The notes beneath the pieces are model-generated. The model made no database searches, was not told where the DNA came from, and saw only the letters and a program-made list of their open reading frames with translations. Source: an uncultured Eggerthella sp. (GTDB taxonomy: Bacteria; Actinomycetota; Coriobacteriia; Coriobacteriales; Eggerthellaceae). Taken from it: a stretch of 64,000 nucleotides of DNA. Shown here one piece after another: positions 29,401-38,216 of the stretch. The DNA lies in NCBI GenBank assembly GCA_900553605.1, contig USDX01000010.1, positions 1 to 64,000 of the forward strand. Direction: 5' to 3'. The translations under genes and the position numbers were made by a program. Position 1 is the stretch's first letter. Each line of letters begins with the position of its first letter.

Positions 29401-29430
29401 GCGCGCGTAGCTGGAGGTTCGCATTCGTGA
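26416..29430 (+). CDS. dinG: exonuclease-DinG fusion helicase
   Basis: This 1004-residue protein joins two enzymes. Residues ~40-210 are a DEDDh 3'-5' exonuclease (VVIDTETTGF, VVAHNANFDRTF, HRADDDVAAT). From ~310 it is an XPD/DinG superfamily 2 helicase: EAGTGVGKSMAYL (Walker A), four Cys around 400-490 (including CLRHKCPFFGRSC) that could hold a 4Fe-4S cluster, a DEAH box (AVDEAHGAEEE), and C-terminal motifs ASATLAV and QAVGRLIRKSSDRG. This resembles Gram-positive DinG, used in repair or R-loop removal. The TGA overlaps the ATG of the next gene. Confidence 0.92.
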   Translation: METQNAEAASRLDTYILENTPQRIRDRYHSLSSYAKDHSFGELDEDVVVIDTETTGFSFNHDELIQIAAARMVHGEIVGWYVTFVNPGKPIPEEVAHLTNISDEDVANAPDPNTAVAGLAEFVGSSDVVAHNANFDRTFCTKYPTGEVLKQNCWIDSLDLAKIALPRLTSHRLLDLVRAFGGPDSTHRADDDVAATCLVYRVLLAAVDTMPTPLLQHIADMCDSDTWNTERVFKCLAAMKDSEGPYSLRASRKAAVAQASAPLRPDANVPEASPAGKDLPPAGSEAPELSFATDAEIAEAFSAEGLLGSLYEEYEPREEQREMALAVNRALATSRNLAVEAGTGVGKSMAYLVPLALAAQKNGITVGVATKTNALLDQLVHKELPLLSKALGITYAPLKGFSHYPCLRKVDSLVNQGPSVIHYRKQEINQAPALAGLLSFVEQSDYDDMDALKIDYRAIPRWRIGTKSNECLRHKCPFFGRSCFVHGAREQAQRCDVVVTNHSLLFWDVRFEGGLLPPIRYWAVDEAHGAEEEARRALALSVSSDSLRALALRVNGEGSHNVLSRVERSAQAPEEGRALYESLIAKARTCAGAFAMATEEFCLGAKDLLVFDPKTRSRGYEYFDLWLNDEIRHGDTYRGVVNRARAVYDTLEKLIRACRDIVAYAEQIEDTTSAQRELALAALELREAYDALDEMFFHDSDNHVYSVRLNRTKGTLDEIFTVQPLDVGKSLNESLYAETRSVVYASATLAVDGQFDAFERAVGFNEGEESQADVLKVDSSFDFDANMRVYVPTDMPEPQDPAYLPTLESFLVDLHKAQRGSMLTLFTNRREMEQCFDGVHPALKEDDLRLVCQKWGVSVKGLRDDFLKDEHLSLFALKSFWEGFDAPGATLKGVVIPKLPFGLPTDPLSCERQQRDDRAWAHYSLPHAVIEVKQAVGRLIRKSSDRGIVVLVDKRLITKYYGKKFLNSLPSNNIVMMPCADIVAEVADRAAIESLARVAGGSHS

Positions 29431-30680
29431 TGGCCCGCAAAAAAAAGCGAAGCGGTCGCGGTCTCGGACATAAGGAAACCCAGGTTCTTCACCTGAAAGA
29501 GTTTTCACAGGGAAAGCCCAACGAGCTTTCCCTGAATGTCCTCGAGCAGAAAGCTGCAGCGCAGGATGAGCCCTCGCGCGGCGCCAAGTGGCGCCTTCCA
29601 AGCTTCGGGAGGGGTACTTCAACCACAGGAAGCAAGGAAAAAAATGCAGCAACAGAAAAAGCTACTAAGCGAAATTCAGCCGAAGCGAAGCCCAAATCTT
29701 CTGAACGTAAAACGTTTTTAGGTGCAGATTCCCAGGCAGAAATTGCCCGCAGGAAACAACGTCGCAGATGGTATCGCCGTCTCAGCATTGCGCTCGTGGC
29801 AGTCGTTTGCGTAGGTGCGATTGGCGTGGGAGGGTATTGGGCTTACCAGCAGTACGAGCGGCTGAATACCAGCGTCGGTGTGCTGCGTGAGGCTTGCGGG
29901 CTTGTTGAGCAAAGTGATGAAACCACGGTTGCTATCGATAAGTATTTTCAGGATACGTTTGGTGACGATACCGTTTCTCGCGCGCAGGAATTAAGTGCGG
30001 CCATTCCCGATGCTAAAGACCAACTCGAGTCCGCTCGCGTGTATGCCCAGAAGGCGGAATCGGAGCTCGATGGATCCCAACGCGACAAAGAGGCGGCTCA
30101 ACGGGCTCTAAATGCTATTGCCGTTCGCGAGGAGCTACTTGATGTCGCCGATCAGCGCATGAAGGAAGATATTGCTGCAAAGCAGGGTATTGATGCTATG
30201 AACGAGGCATGGAGTTGCATCCAAGAAGGGAATGCACTTCTGACACAGGCGGCAACCGTCGTTTCGGATACCACGGCGGATAACGTGGCGAAATCAACCG
30301 AGTTCACCACTTCTGCCCAGGCTCAATTCTCAGAGGCGAAAGAGTGCATTGCGAAAGCGAAGGGCTTCTATCCTGCGGCGAATTATGATGCCTCGTTGGC
30401 TTATGTCGAAAAGCGAATAGATGCAACCAATGAAGCGCTTGCCTCAAACGCGGCAATTCTTATACAGGACAAGGCGACTGCCGAGTCTCACAACGATGCT
30501 TACAACAAGGCCGATCAGGAAGCTGTGAAAATGGCAAAAGCGCTGCCGAAGCAATTTAGCCAGCCTGTGGTTGATGCTTATGCCAGCGCAACGGCGGATT
30601 TAGTCTCTCGTTACGAAAGCCTTCGTTCGGACGCTGCTTCAAACGATGCTTATTTAAGAGAGTATCTTGGACAGAATTAG
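29430..30680 (+). CDS. single-pass membrane protein with helical outer domain
   Basis: The product is 416 residues and I do not recognise a family. Residues 1-120 are basic and low-complexity, starting MARKKKRSGRGLGHK. One membrane helix lies at ~125-147. The remaining ~270 residues are strongly alpha-helical, with Ala/Glu/Lys/Gln heptad-like stretches, probably outside the membrane. The start overlaps the dinG stop (TGATG), so translation is coupled; GGAGG lies 12 bases upstream. The function is unknown. Confidence 0.78.
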   Translation: MARKKKRSGRGLGHKETQVLHLKEFSQGKPNELSLNVLEQKAAAQDEPSRGAKWRLPSFGRGTSTTGSKEKNAATEKATKRNSAEAKPKSSERKTFLGADSQAEIARRKQRRRWYRRLSIALVAVVCVGAIGVGGYWAYQQYERLNTSVGVLREACGLVEQSDETTVAIDKYFQDTFGDDTVSRAQELSAAIPDAKDQLESARVYAQKAESELDGSQRDKEAAQRALNAIAVREELLDVADQRMKEDIAAKQGIDAMNEAWSCIQEGNALLTQAATVVSDTTADNVAKSTEFTTSAQAQFSEAKECIAKAKGFYPAANYDASLAYVEKRIDATNEALASNAAILIQDKATAESHNDAYNKADQEAVKMAKALPKQFSQPVVDAYASATADLVSRYESLRSDAASNDAYLREYLGQN

Positions 30681-30697
30681 CAGCAGGCTAACTGATA

Positions 30698-30713
30698 TGT
30701 TTCACGTGAAACC
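30698..30713. promoter_or_regulatory. parS: parS site (15/16)
   Basis: TGTTTCACGTGAAACC has one mismatch, at the last base. It overlaps the start of the following terminator stem. Confidence 0.85.
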
Positions 30714-30747
30714 TCCCATCCCCGATGAGCGGATGGGAGGTATTTTT
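30711..30747 (+). terminator. terminator after the dinG pair
   Basis: ACCTCCCATCC (30711-30721) pairs with GGATGGGAGGT (30731-30741), followed by ATTTTTA. Confidence 0.88.
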
Positions 30748-30790
30748 ATGCAGAAAGAAAGGCGGTTTTTCGCGTAATGCGGTAGACAAG

Positions 30791-30807
30791 GTGAACAAAC
30801 GGTTCAC
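30791..30807. promoter_or_regulatory. inverted repeat, possible operator
   Basis: GTGAAC-aaacg-GTTCAC is a perfect dyad 100 bases upstream of the large membrane protein gene. The regulator is unknown. Confidence 0.4.
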
Positions 30808-30905
30808 ATAAAGGCGAAACGAGCCAAATGACGTATACTTGTACAGTCTATATCCATGTCAATCGCTACTTACTTATATAAGCGTGGAAACAAAAGGGGC
30901 TCTCC

Positions 30906-33900
30906 ATGGCTGAAATAATCGACGATATCGCCTATCTCACACAAGAGATAGGTCCGCATCCTGCGGGTACCGAGGAGGAACAGAGAGCTGCGCTCTATCT
31001 TGCCGATCAGATGCAGAAAGAGGCGGGGTTCGCAACGGTAGTAGAAGACTTCCAATGTGTAACCAACGACCAGCTGCCCAACATTATTTGTTTCGGTGCT
31101 GCTTTGCTTGGTGCTGTTCTTTCTATTGTTGTTCCATCACTGGGCATACTTTGGTTGCTTCTCACTGTAGGTGCGGCGGTTTTGTATGGCATGGAGATTA
31201 CGGGACGCCCAGTTCTTTCGCGTTTGTTTAGGACGGGTGCAAGCCAGAACGTAGTGGCCAAATATCAGCCCACCCCGGCAAATGGTGCCAATGCCCGCCG
31301 CCGCAAGGTGATCCTGGTTGCCAATTATGACAGCGGCAAGGTTCTAACGGAGGAAAAGCCCCCCTTCGCTGCAGCATTGCCTATCCTTCAAAAGGCAAGC
31401 GCCATCGCTTTGGTGGTATCGGCTTTCGTTCTCCTGCTTCGCTCCACGCTGTTCGCAGCTGATACGGGCGCGATGTCTTCCATTCTTACTTTCTTGTTGG
31501 TTATCTGTGCGGTGTTGTTTGCCATTCCTCTGGTTCGCTCTGTGCTTCATATCGTTGCGCCGTTTAACCAGTCGGCAAATAACAACGCTTCCGGTATTTC
31601 GGTTTTGCTTGATGTTGCGCGTAAGGTTGGAAACGGCCTGGTAAGCCAAGAAGAAGCCCTGGAGCGCAGCGCTGAAGAGGGCAATCGCGTACACGGTGAA
31701 GAGGCAGCACGAGCTGCGGGCGTTGTGCCGGAAGGCGCATCTCTTGAATACGAAGCAGAGATGTCGCCGCAGGAATCTCTTGCTGCAGCCAAAGCCGCTA
31801 TTGCGGCTTTGACCGGAAAGCCTGTTGCCGACAAGGTTCCCGTAACTGATATTTCTTCTCGTCTGGTTAAGGGTGGCGGCCTGATCGCCGAAGATGAAGA
31901 TGAAGTTTCTAGCGTGCGTTTTGAGGTTGGGAAGCGCCCTGAGCCGGCACCGAGTCCTCTGGCGCGTACCATGGTTTCCGCTACCCTTGATGAAGAAACT
32001 AAAAAAGAGTCTGATTCAGGGGAAAAAGATGAGGTCATTATTCCCAAGCAGCAGATTGAGAAGAAGCAGGCGGCCGAGGCAGCAGCTGCAGCGGCAGCGG
32101 CAGCGGCAGCTGCTAAAGAGGCCACTCTCTCCGCTACCCCAGAGCCTGTAGTCCGCGTTCAAACGAGTGATACTCCATCTTGGGCAAAGATTGCTCAAGA
32201 GAAGGCACGTGCGAATAAGCCCGACGCGGGAAAAACCCCGAAGGTAAACCGCTCTCGCTATGCGGATACCGTTGCTGCGCACATGATGGAGCATCATGCT
32301 TCTAATCCCTACGGATCTCCTATTGCCATTCCCGTCTCCGAGCCCGAGACGGCTCAGTCTGAATTGTCTTCAAAGGTTCGCGCATTGCAGAATGAAATCG
32401 AGTCGTTCTCTGCTCCCCGTGCCGATCACGAGGGAAACTCGGCTCATTTCGTTGAGACTGCTGCTAATAGTCAGTCTGCCGCCTTGTCGGCAGAGGATTT
32501 AGCAGCTGAGCAAGAATGGCACCTGAACAATACTGCGGCAGCACCTGTCGAGCGCAAGCCCGCACCAAAGCCCATTGCGTCGCCTGCACCATGGCTTGAT
32601 CGCGATCCCGAGCCTACTGTTACTGCTGAAGTTCAGCCTGCTTCCATCGAGATGGCCGAACATGAGGCTGTTGCAAACGATGTTCCAGCCCCTGTGTCAC
32701 ATGAGACGCTTTACGAGGCTGCAATTGAAGAGGTGGATCAGCTTGCAGAAAAAGCTCATGTTGAGCCCGAGCCTGTTGTTGAATCCGAGAAGCAGATAGT
32801 CGAAGAGCCAGTTCAGGGTTACGAGCATTCCGATTCTCATGAGCAAAGCAAGCCCTCTCCTCGTCCTTCAGTACGTCACTCCCAGAGGCTTCATCGCTCT
32901 GTTCCCGGGAACAACGAAGTTGAGGAAATCGAAGAAGAGCTTGATTCGGCAACTTCGCCTATGGATCCCGTCGATGAGTACACGAACACCACCGATGCTT
33001 ATCTCTCTAACGAGGAGGCGTCTCGCCCTGCTGTGGGCTCTAAGAAGAGTGTCCACTCGCGTCATGGCAGTTCGCTTGGCGATTTCTTCAATAATGCTGT
33101 TCACTCTGGTTCCGAAAAAGCATCTCAGATGCAGCATTCTTTCGCTTCTCGTCTGAAGTCGATTACGTCGCGTAAGCAATCGTTTGAAGAAGAATATCCT
33201 GCTGAAGAATACCTGGACGAGCAGCCCTACAACGAGGACTACTATGAAGAGTCTGCTGTGTCCGAAAACGAAGAAGTGTACGTTGATAATCGCGCTGACC
33301 AGCCTGAACAGACGGCATCTCCGAACGTAACCACCTCAATTTCCCCAATTGATGTTTCTCAATTTATGGACAATGAAGAGTTCGATGATGAAGAGGAGCC
33401 GATTCGTCGCATCGATGACAGCGTGGCCAACGTGGATTCTTTCCATGACGGAGACAATGAATCAACCGCTCGCATCCCTGCCGCTCGTGTGCAGGAGGAA
33501 ATGAAATCCTATTCCTATGACTATTCGGACGAGATGCAGGGTGAAAGGTACACAGAAGAGCCACTTGAAAGAACTGCGCCTCAGCCTGCGGTAGCATCTC
33601 CGATTGTGGGAATGGAAGAAATGGTTTCTCCTGTTTCTCCCGCTGTTGAGCAGGCCGATCATTCGCGCCAGGTCATCGTATTGCCGGATGTAACCCCAGC
33701 CCGCAGCGCTTCGGGTGAAAATCTTCGCCAGCGCGCTCCCATGGCAGAAGTTAACGAAGGCACTTCTGCGGGTAGCAAATCGTTGCTTTCCAACATGCTT
33801 CCTCGCATTGACGGGAATACTGGTGCATTTAGCACGGCGCCTGCAGCGCGAAGCCTCAACCTTCCTTCGTTTGACACGGGTGCACAGTCGGCAGTGTCTA

Positions 33901-34925
33901 CGACTGGCTCTTTCTCGACCGTAGGCGGTACGGGCTCATTTGCGCCTGTTGGGGATGAATTGGTTTCTGACGTGGCCCCCGAAGAGCGCTATATCGATGA
34001 TGCGGACGATTCCGCTTACGATGAGGAATACACCGAAACAGGTGCTTTTGCAGGTCCTGGGTATGTTGATATGCCTAAATCCCGCGCTGGACGCCTCTTC
34101 AGCCGATTCCGCAAGGGCAAGAAGCGCAAGGAAGAAGAAGTTTCCGTAAACGAGTGGGTAGATGTCGATGAAGACTACAATGCCCGCAGCGTAGGCAAAG
34201 CTCGTGGAGATTGGTCAAGCTTCCGCGAGGAAGAGGATGGGTTTGTAGACGTTGACTACCGTGAATCCGATGATCGCCGAGGATGGAACGGTGGCGCATT
34301 CTCTTTGAACCGTCTTCGCAAGGGCGAAGATGCTCAGATGGAAGACACCTACTATGATGAAGCAGCGGCCTACGATGGTGAAGGCATTGTTGACGCTAGC
34401 CCCGCATTGCGCATCGATGGTGATGCTGACACCGCCGAGCAGATCAACCGAGAACTTAAGAAGCTTCAGGATTTCCGTCATCCCGACATCGATACGGAAG
34501 TTTGGTTTGTTGGCCTTGGTGCAGAGCAATATTCCCATTCGGGCATTAATGCGTTCCTAGAGGAGCACGCCGACGAGATGAAGGGTGCGATCATTATCAA
34601 CCTTGAGGCTCTTGGTGCTGGTGCGCTTTCTTGCATTGAGCAGGAAGGTGCTTATAAGCCCTATAAGATCTCCTCCCGTTTGAAGCGTGTTCTTCGCCAG
34701 GCAAGCGAGCGTTCGGGGGTTGGATACCATACCGATCGCATTGTTTCACGTGAAACACCCGCATCGGTTGCAATGGCTCATGGCGTTCAGGCGATGACGA
34801 TTGCCGGTATGGCAGATGGCAACACTGCGCTCTATTCTGCAGACAATGACATTATCGAGAACGTCGATCCTCAAGCTCTTGAGGATGCTTCAAATTTCGT
34901 AATGGCTATTTTGAAGAGCATCTAA
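30906..34925 (+). CDS. very large membrane protein, degenerate split M28 peptidase-like
   Basis: The product is 1339 residues. The N-terminus (YLTQEIGPHPAGTEEEQRAA) and C-terminus (WFVGLGAEQYSHSGINAF, IIINLEALGAG) resemble the two ends of an M28 aminopeptidase domain. Two pairs of membrane helices lie at ~60-95 and ~165-215. Residues ~245-1170 are a huge acidic, Pro/Ser/Ala-rich disordered insert that includes a poly-Ala run near residue 385. Expected zinc ligands look replaced: Asn in VANYDSG (140) for His, Asn in NNNASG (225-230) for Asp, and Gln in AEQ (1208). It is thus probably a non-catalytic relative. A perfect parS lies near the 3' end. Confidence 0.75.
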   Translation: MAEIIDDIAYLTQEIGPHPAGTEEEQRAALYLADQMQKEAGFATVVEDFQCVTNDQLPNIICFGAALLGAVLSIVVPSLGILWLLLTVGAAVLYGMEITGRPVLSRLFRTGASQNVVAKYQPTPANGANARRRKVILVANYDSGKVLTEEKPPFAAALPILQKASAIALVVSAFVLLLRSTLFAADTGAMSSILTFLLVICAVLFAIPLVRSVLHIVAPFNQSANNNASGISVLLDVARKVGNGLVSQEEALERSAEEGNRVHGEEAARAAGVVPEGASLEYEAEMSPQESLAAAKAAIAALTGKPVADKVPVTDISSRLVKGGGLIAEDEDEVSSVRFEVGKRPEPAPSPLARTMVSATLDEETKKESDSGEKDEVIIPKQQIEKKQAAEAAAAAAAAAAAAKEATLSATPEPVVRVQTSDTPSWAKIAQEKARANKPDAGKTPKVNRSRYADTVAAHMMEHHASNPYGSPIAIPVSEPETAQSELSSKVRALQNEIESFSAPRADHEGNSAHFVETAANSQSAALSAEDLAAEQEWHLNNTAAAPVERKPAPKPIASPAPWLDRDPEPTVTAEVQPASIEMAEHEAVANDVPAPVSHETLYEAAIEEVDQLAEKAHVEPEPVVESEKQIVEEPVQGYEHSDSHEQSKPSPRPSVRHSQRLHRSVPGNNEVEEIEEELDSATSPMDPVDEYTNTTDAYLSNEEASRPAVGSKKSVHSRHGSSLGDFFNNAVHSGSEKASQMQHSFASRLKSITSRKQSFEEEYPAEEYLDEQPYNEDYYEESAVSENEEVYVDNRADQPEQTASPNVTTSISPIDVSQFMDNEEFDDEEEPIRRIDDSVANVDSFHDGDNESTARIPAARVQEEMKSYSYDYSDEMQGERYTEEPLERTAPQPAVASPIVGMEEMVSPVSPAVEQADHSRQVIVLPDVTPARSASGENLRQRAPMAEVNEGTSAGSKSLLSNMLPRIDGNTGAFSTAPAARSLNLPSFDTGAQSAVSTTGSFSTVGGTGSFAPVGDELVSDVAPEERYIDDADDSAYDEEYTETGAFAGPGYVDMPKSRAGRLFSRFRKGKKRKEEEVSVNEWVDVDEDYNARSVGKARGDWSSFREEEDGFVDVDYRESDDRRGWNGGAFSLNRLRKGEDAQMEDTYYDEAAAYDGEGIVDASPALRIDGDADTAEQINRELKKLQDFRHPDIDTEVWFVGLGAEQYSHSGINAFLEEHADEMKGAIIINLEALGAGALSCIEQEGAYKPYKISSRLKRVLRQASERSGVGYHTDRIVSRETPASVAMAHGVQAMTIAGMADGNTALYSADNDIIENVDPQALEDASNFVMAILKSI
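34742..34757. promoter_or_regulatory. parS: perfect parS inside the split peptidase-like gene
   Basis: TGTTTCACGTGAAACA is a 16/16 match and reads V-S-R-E-T in frame. The next site is only 288 bases away. Confidence 0.93.
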
Positions 34926-34942
34926 ACAAAAGTGCTTTTGCA

Positions 34943-34978
34943 AAGAAGGGCCCAAGGTTTTCCTTGGGCCCTTCTTTT
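34943..34978 (+). terminator. terminator after the split peptidase-like gene
   Basis: AAGAAGGGCCCAAGG pairs perfectly with its complement around a 4-nt loop and ends in TTTT. It is 17 bases past the stop. Confidence 0.93.
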
Positions 34979-35029
34979 ATCCTGTTGTATCTGGCGAAAA
35001 ACGAACACTGACGCGCCAGCGTTAAACGT

Positions 35030-35045
35030 TGTTTCACGTGAAACA
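35030..35045. promoter_or_regulatory. parS: perfect parS site
   Basis: TGTTTCACGTGAAACA lies in the spacer between two convergent genes. It is the last perfect site on the right side of the cluster. Confidence 0.94.
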
Positions 35046-35101
35046 TGACGAGGGCAATGGATGGAGCTGATGCTTATGGGTAAGGGAATCCAGCGAAATG
35101 C

Positions 35102-36052
35102 TTATAGTTTCTTGATCAGCTCTGCTTCGCGGTTCCTTGATGCTGAAGCGCATGCTTCAGCGAATGGTTTGTTCAGAGGGTCAAGACACTCTTCGATCGG
35201 TACCGAGATAGGGTGAAATAGGATTTCAACATCTCTGGTTTGACGAGTTGCTTCATGTTGGAAAGAAGCAAGAAGTGGTTTGTTGAATTCATCCATGTGC
35301 CCAGAAAGAGCAACCCCTGAAAACAAAGGTGCTGAAGCGGGTCTGTTGGGAGCCCATGGAATCTCGTCGACTGGGCATTTGCGCCAAAGGGCAGATATCA
35401 AGAAGATTTTTGCGCGATTGACCATCGGAATGCGCGTCGGCGCATTATGTGCTTGAGACATGGATACACTGCCTGATTGCCTTGCGTTGCCTTCGCCGTA
35501 GGTTCGGTAAAGGGAAAGCGGATCGATTGGTTCGCGCAGCCTTCTAACCAGGCAGTTTTCCTCAGCTAGAGCTTGCGCGAGTGCTTTGTAGACGATAGGG
35601 ACGGCATGAACATGCTGGTGGCTATCCAATTGAAACGATAGCTGCTGATCAGGGAACGCTAATAGAAAACGTTGTATCTGACTACGGCATTCGATAACTA
35701 GCTGGTTGAATGCCTCGCCTTTGTTGGTGATACCCAGCTTGAGTAATCCAACAAAATCGTTATCAAACATGCCTCTTTCGTTTACGAGAAGAGGTATACG
35801 CTTCGGATCTGTAATTGATGGTCCTTCTACGAGATTCAGATGGAGACATACTCGCAGAACGCCACGGTTTGCATACGGTTGAGCGAGGCTAGCAGCTTCG
35901 TGAAAAGCGGGAGAATTGGCAAAAATACTGACGCTGTTGAGTGCTCCGTCTCCACCGCAGGAAGAGCTGAGAGACAGAATGTCTTTAGCTTGACCAGGTG
36001 TTATTCCGAAATCATCTGCGTGAATAAAAGTAGTGCATTGTTCAATCTTCAT
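35102..36052 (-). CDS. YdjC/ChbG-like carbohydrate deacetylase
   Basis: This 316-residue protein matches the YdjC family. The metal site is visible: HADDFG near the N-terminus, CLHLNLVEGP, and DSHQHVHAVP in the middle. Family members remove acetyl groups from N-acetyl sugars or chito-oligosaccharides. The ATG at 36052 has AAAGG at some distance. It is divergent from the glycosyltransferase gene, and both may serve glycan metabolism. Confidence 0.85.
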   Translation of the reverse strand: MKIEQCTTFIHADDFGITPGQAKDILSLSSSCGGDGALNSVSIFANSPAFHEAASLAQPYANRGVLRVCLHLNLVEGPSITDPKRIPLLVNERGMFDNDFVGLLKLGITNKGEAFNQLVIECRSQIQRFLLAFPDQQLSFQLDSHQHVHAVPIVYKALAQALAEENCLVRRLREPIDPLSLYRTYGEGNARQSGSVSMSQAHNAPTRIPMVNRAKIFLISALWRKCPVDEIPWAPNRPASAPLFSGVALSGHMDEFNKPLLASFQHEATRQTRDVEILFHPISVPIEECLDPLNKPFAEACASASRNREAELIKKL

Positions 36053-36196
36053 CCGTGAGCCTTTCTCTAGCTACCTCATTATGGCAGACGCGCAAGAGCG
36101 TGGTTTTAGAAGCTCATGACAGAAATGTGGCTGTAATTTAACGATAAGAAAAACAATAATCGAGGGCGGAAAATCGTTGTTTGATTGGGAGTACCT

Positions 36197-36301
36197 TTGC
36201 GATTGTTTAAGAAGAGATCTCAGCCAGCGCGTTCCATGATGGAGAGCTTGGTGCGTGTGCCTGAGTCGGATCTGACTGTTGGTTTGTTATTGGGCGATTA
36301 A
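36197..36301 (+). CDS. possible small protein upstream of the glycosyltransferase
   Basis: A 34-codon frame starts with TTG behind GGGAG and encodes a basic N-terminal part (LFKKRSQPARSMM) and a hydrophobic end (VGLLLGD). Its stop is 19 bases before the likely start of the next gene. It could be a leader or small protein, but it could also be chance. Confidence 0.35.
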   Translation: MRLFKKRSQPARSMMESLVRVPESDLTVGLLLGD

Positions 36302-36320
36302 AAGAAGCGACGGTGAAACT

Positions 36321-38012
36321 GTGGCGCAATCTCATTTGGCGGAACACCTTGAATCGAAGCGGTTTCACGTGGCGCTGTTGATGGTTGGTCTTGCATTTCT
36401 GCTAACAGGGGCTTTTCATGGAAACGTGTGGTTCGATGAAAGTTATTCGGTTTCTATAGCAAACAATTCTTTCGCTGAGATCTGGGACATTGGGTCAGGG
36501 GACGTTCATCCTGTTCTGTTTTACTGGGCTCTCCATGTTCTCGAGTCTCTATTTGGACAAAATCTCCTTGTATACCGCCTGTTTACGGTAGCGGGAATCT
36601 TTTCTTTGGCAATACTGGGTTTCGCTGTGATGCGGCATGACTTCGGCTGGAAGGCCGGTGTGCTGTTTAGCTTCTTCTCCTTGTTCACGCCTTACCTTGC
36701 TTATATATCGGTCGAGATTCGCATGTACTCTTGGGCGATCTTTTCTGTGATGCTATGCGCTCTGTATGCGTGGCGCATTGCATGCACCCTGCGCAGCAAA
36801 AACCCTAGGGCGGGAGATGGATCTATCAAAGAGGATCAAAAATGGTGGATGACTTCGGCCTACGATGGGGGCAGCTGTCATGAATGGTGCGGTGTGCCAT
36901 GTAGGTGGTGGCTTGTTTTGTTTCTATCAAGCCTTGCGAGCGCCTACTTGCATTATTACGGTGTACTTGCAGCGTTGTTCATCAACCTATACTTGCTGAT
37001 CTTCATTATTGTGCGTGCTAAAAAGGCATTGCCGATATTTATAGCAGGGGCGGTAATCCAAGTAGCTCTTTATGCCCCTTGGCTCATGGTCTTCAAAAGC
37101 CAAGCTGGAGTAGTGTCTGGATCGTATTGGGCGAATGTTTCGTTTCCCCGCACAATAGTGGAGTGGTTGTTTTACCCGGTTTACACGAGCTATGTGATAT
37201 TTGCTGATACCTATGGATTTGGGTACGTGGTAATTCTCGCGGTTTGCGCAGTGGTGGCTGTCGTGTTGGCATTATATGGCTTGGCGAATTGGCTGCGACG
37301 TTCCAGGCAGCATGATTCAGGATCTAAAGATTCCGCTTTCCTGGCAAAACGGGTGCTTGCTCCCTCTACTCTGCCTGCCGTATGGGGCGTTGGACTATAT
37401 GCAAGCGTATTTGCTGCCGCCCTTATGGCTTCTATGATTATGGATTCGCTGATTGTCTACTATCGCTATCTTTGCGTAACTGTAGGTCCCTTGCTGCTTG
37501 CGGTCTCTATTTGGCTTTCGCATATGAATTGCAAAATATGCGTACGCGGATTGCTCGTCGCCTTTCTTGGCGTGTCGATCGTCAACCAGGTGCTCTTCGT
37601 CCAAGATGCGTACAGCAGCAAAAACGAAGAGCCGCTTGACTATTTGGAGGAAACGGCAAAAACCAACAGCCGCCCGCTTGTTCTATCTTCGGACATCGGG
37701 GTTGAAGGGGTTACGGCAGTGGAATGCGAGAACATCAAGCAAACGTTTTTAGCATGGCAGCCGGGAAATTGGGCCCATGCATACCAGTCGTATTTTCCGA
37801 CGCTTACCAGCGTGAAATCGTGGGACGCCGCGCTCGACGGCTATCAAGGTACCTTTATCGTGCTAGGGCAAACTCAGGTAGAGGGGGTCCCTGTTGATGT
37901 CCGCGATTTGGAGGCGAGGGGCGACGTTGAAGTGACGGATATGAAGACGTTCTATCGTCCCTACGAACGCACCTGGTTTACGGTAGCCACCATGGTGAAA
38001 AGCAGCAACTGA
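36321..38012 (+). CDS. GT39/ArnT-like membrane glycosyltransferase
   Basis: From GTG 36321 the product is 563 residues; the frame opens at a TTG at 36279. It has about ten hydrophobic helices and the GT-C signature WFDESYS near residue 40, where the acidic pair is expected to be catalytic, followed by GDVHPVLFYWAL. A soluble C-terminal domain of ~130 residues follows. The family transfers sugars from polyprenyl-phosphate carriers to proteins or lipids on the outer membrane face. The acceptor is unknown. Confidence 0.78.
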   Translation: MAQSHLAEHLESKRFHVALLMVGLAFLLTGAFHGNVWFDESYSVSIANNSFAEIWDIGSGDVHPVLFYWALHVLESLFGQNLLVYRLFTVAGIFSLAILGFAVMRHDFGWKAGVLFSFFSLFTPYLAYISVEIRMYSWAIFSVMLCALYAWRIACTLRSKNPRAGDGSIKEDQKWWMTSAYDGGSCHEWCGVPCRWWLVLFLSSLASAYLHYYGVLAALFINLYLLIFIIVRAKKALPIFIAGAVIQVALYAPWLMVFKSQAGVVSGSYWANVSFPRTIVEWLFYPVYTSYVIFADTYGFGYVVILAVCAVVAVVLALYGLANWLRRSRQHDSGSKDSAFLAKRVLAPSTLPAVWGVGLYASVFAAALMASMIMDSLIVYYRYLCVTVGPLLLAVSIWLSHMNCKICVRGLLVAFLGVSIVNQVLFVQDAYSSKNEEPLDYLEETAKTNSRPLVLSSDIGVEGVTAVECENIKQTFLAWQPGNWAHAYQSYFPTLTSVKSWDAALDGYQGTFIVLGQTQVEGVPVDVRDLEARGDVEVTDMKTFYRPYERTWFTVATMVKSSN

Positions 38013-38106
38013 GCATCTTGTGCGTAGATGAACTAAGGCCCGCATGTTGACAGTGACGCGCCCCTGAACATTGAACCGGCAAACAAAAGCATCTTATGCG
38101 CAGGTA

Positions 38107-38198
38107 TAACAATGCCCGTACCCGCACAGTAAGCTGCATCCCAAGACTTGAGCATAAAGAAACGGGAGGCGGTACAGGCTGCAGGTGCGGGCATCGTT
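38107..38198. repeat. long-range inverted repeat between convergent genes
   Basis: AACAATGCCCG (38107-38117) and CGGGCATCGTT (38188-38198) pair with one wobble; CTGCA/TGCAG pairs inside. It lies between the glycosyltransferase and ldh and may act as a terminator for ldh. Confidence 0.5.
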
Positions 38199-38216
38199 TT
38201 GCTTATAGCTCAATAC

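Noticed and set aside
36361..36376. GGTTTCACGTGGCGCT as a parS
   Set aside because: Only the left half and centre match; the right half is lost.
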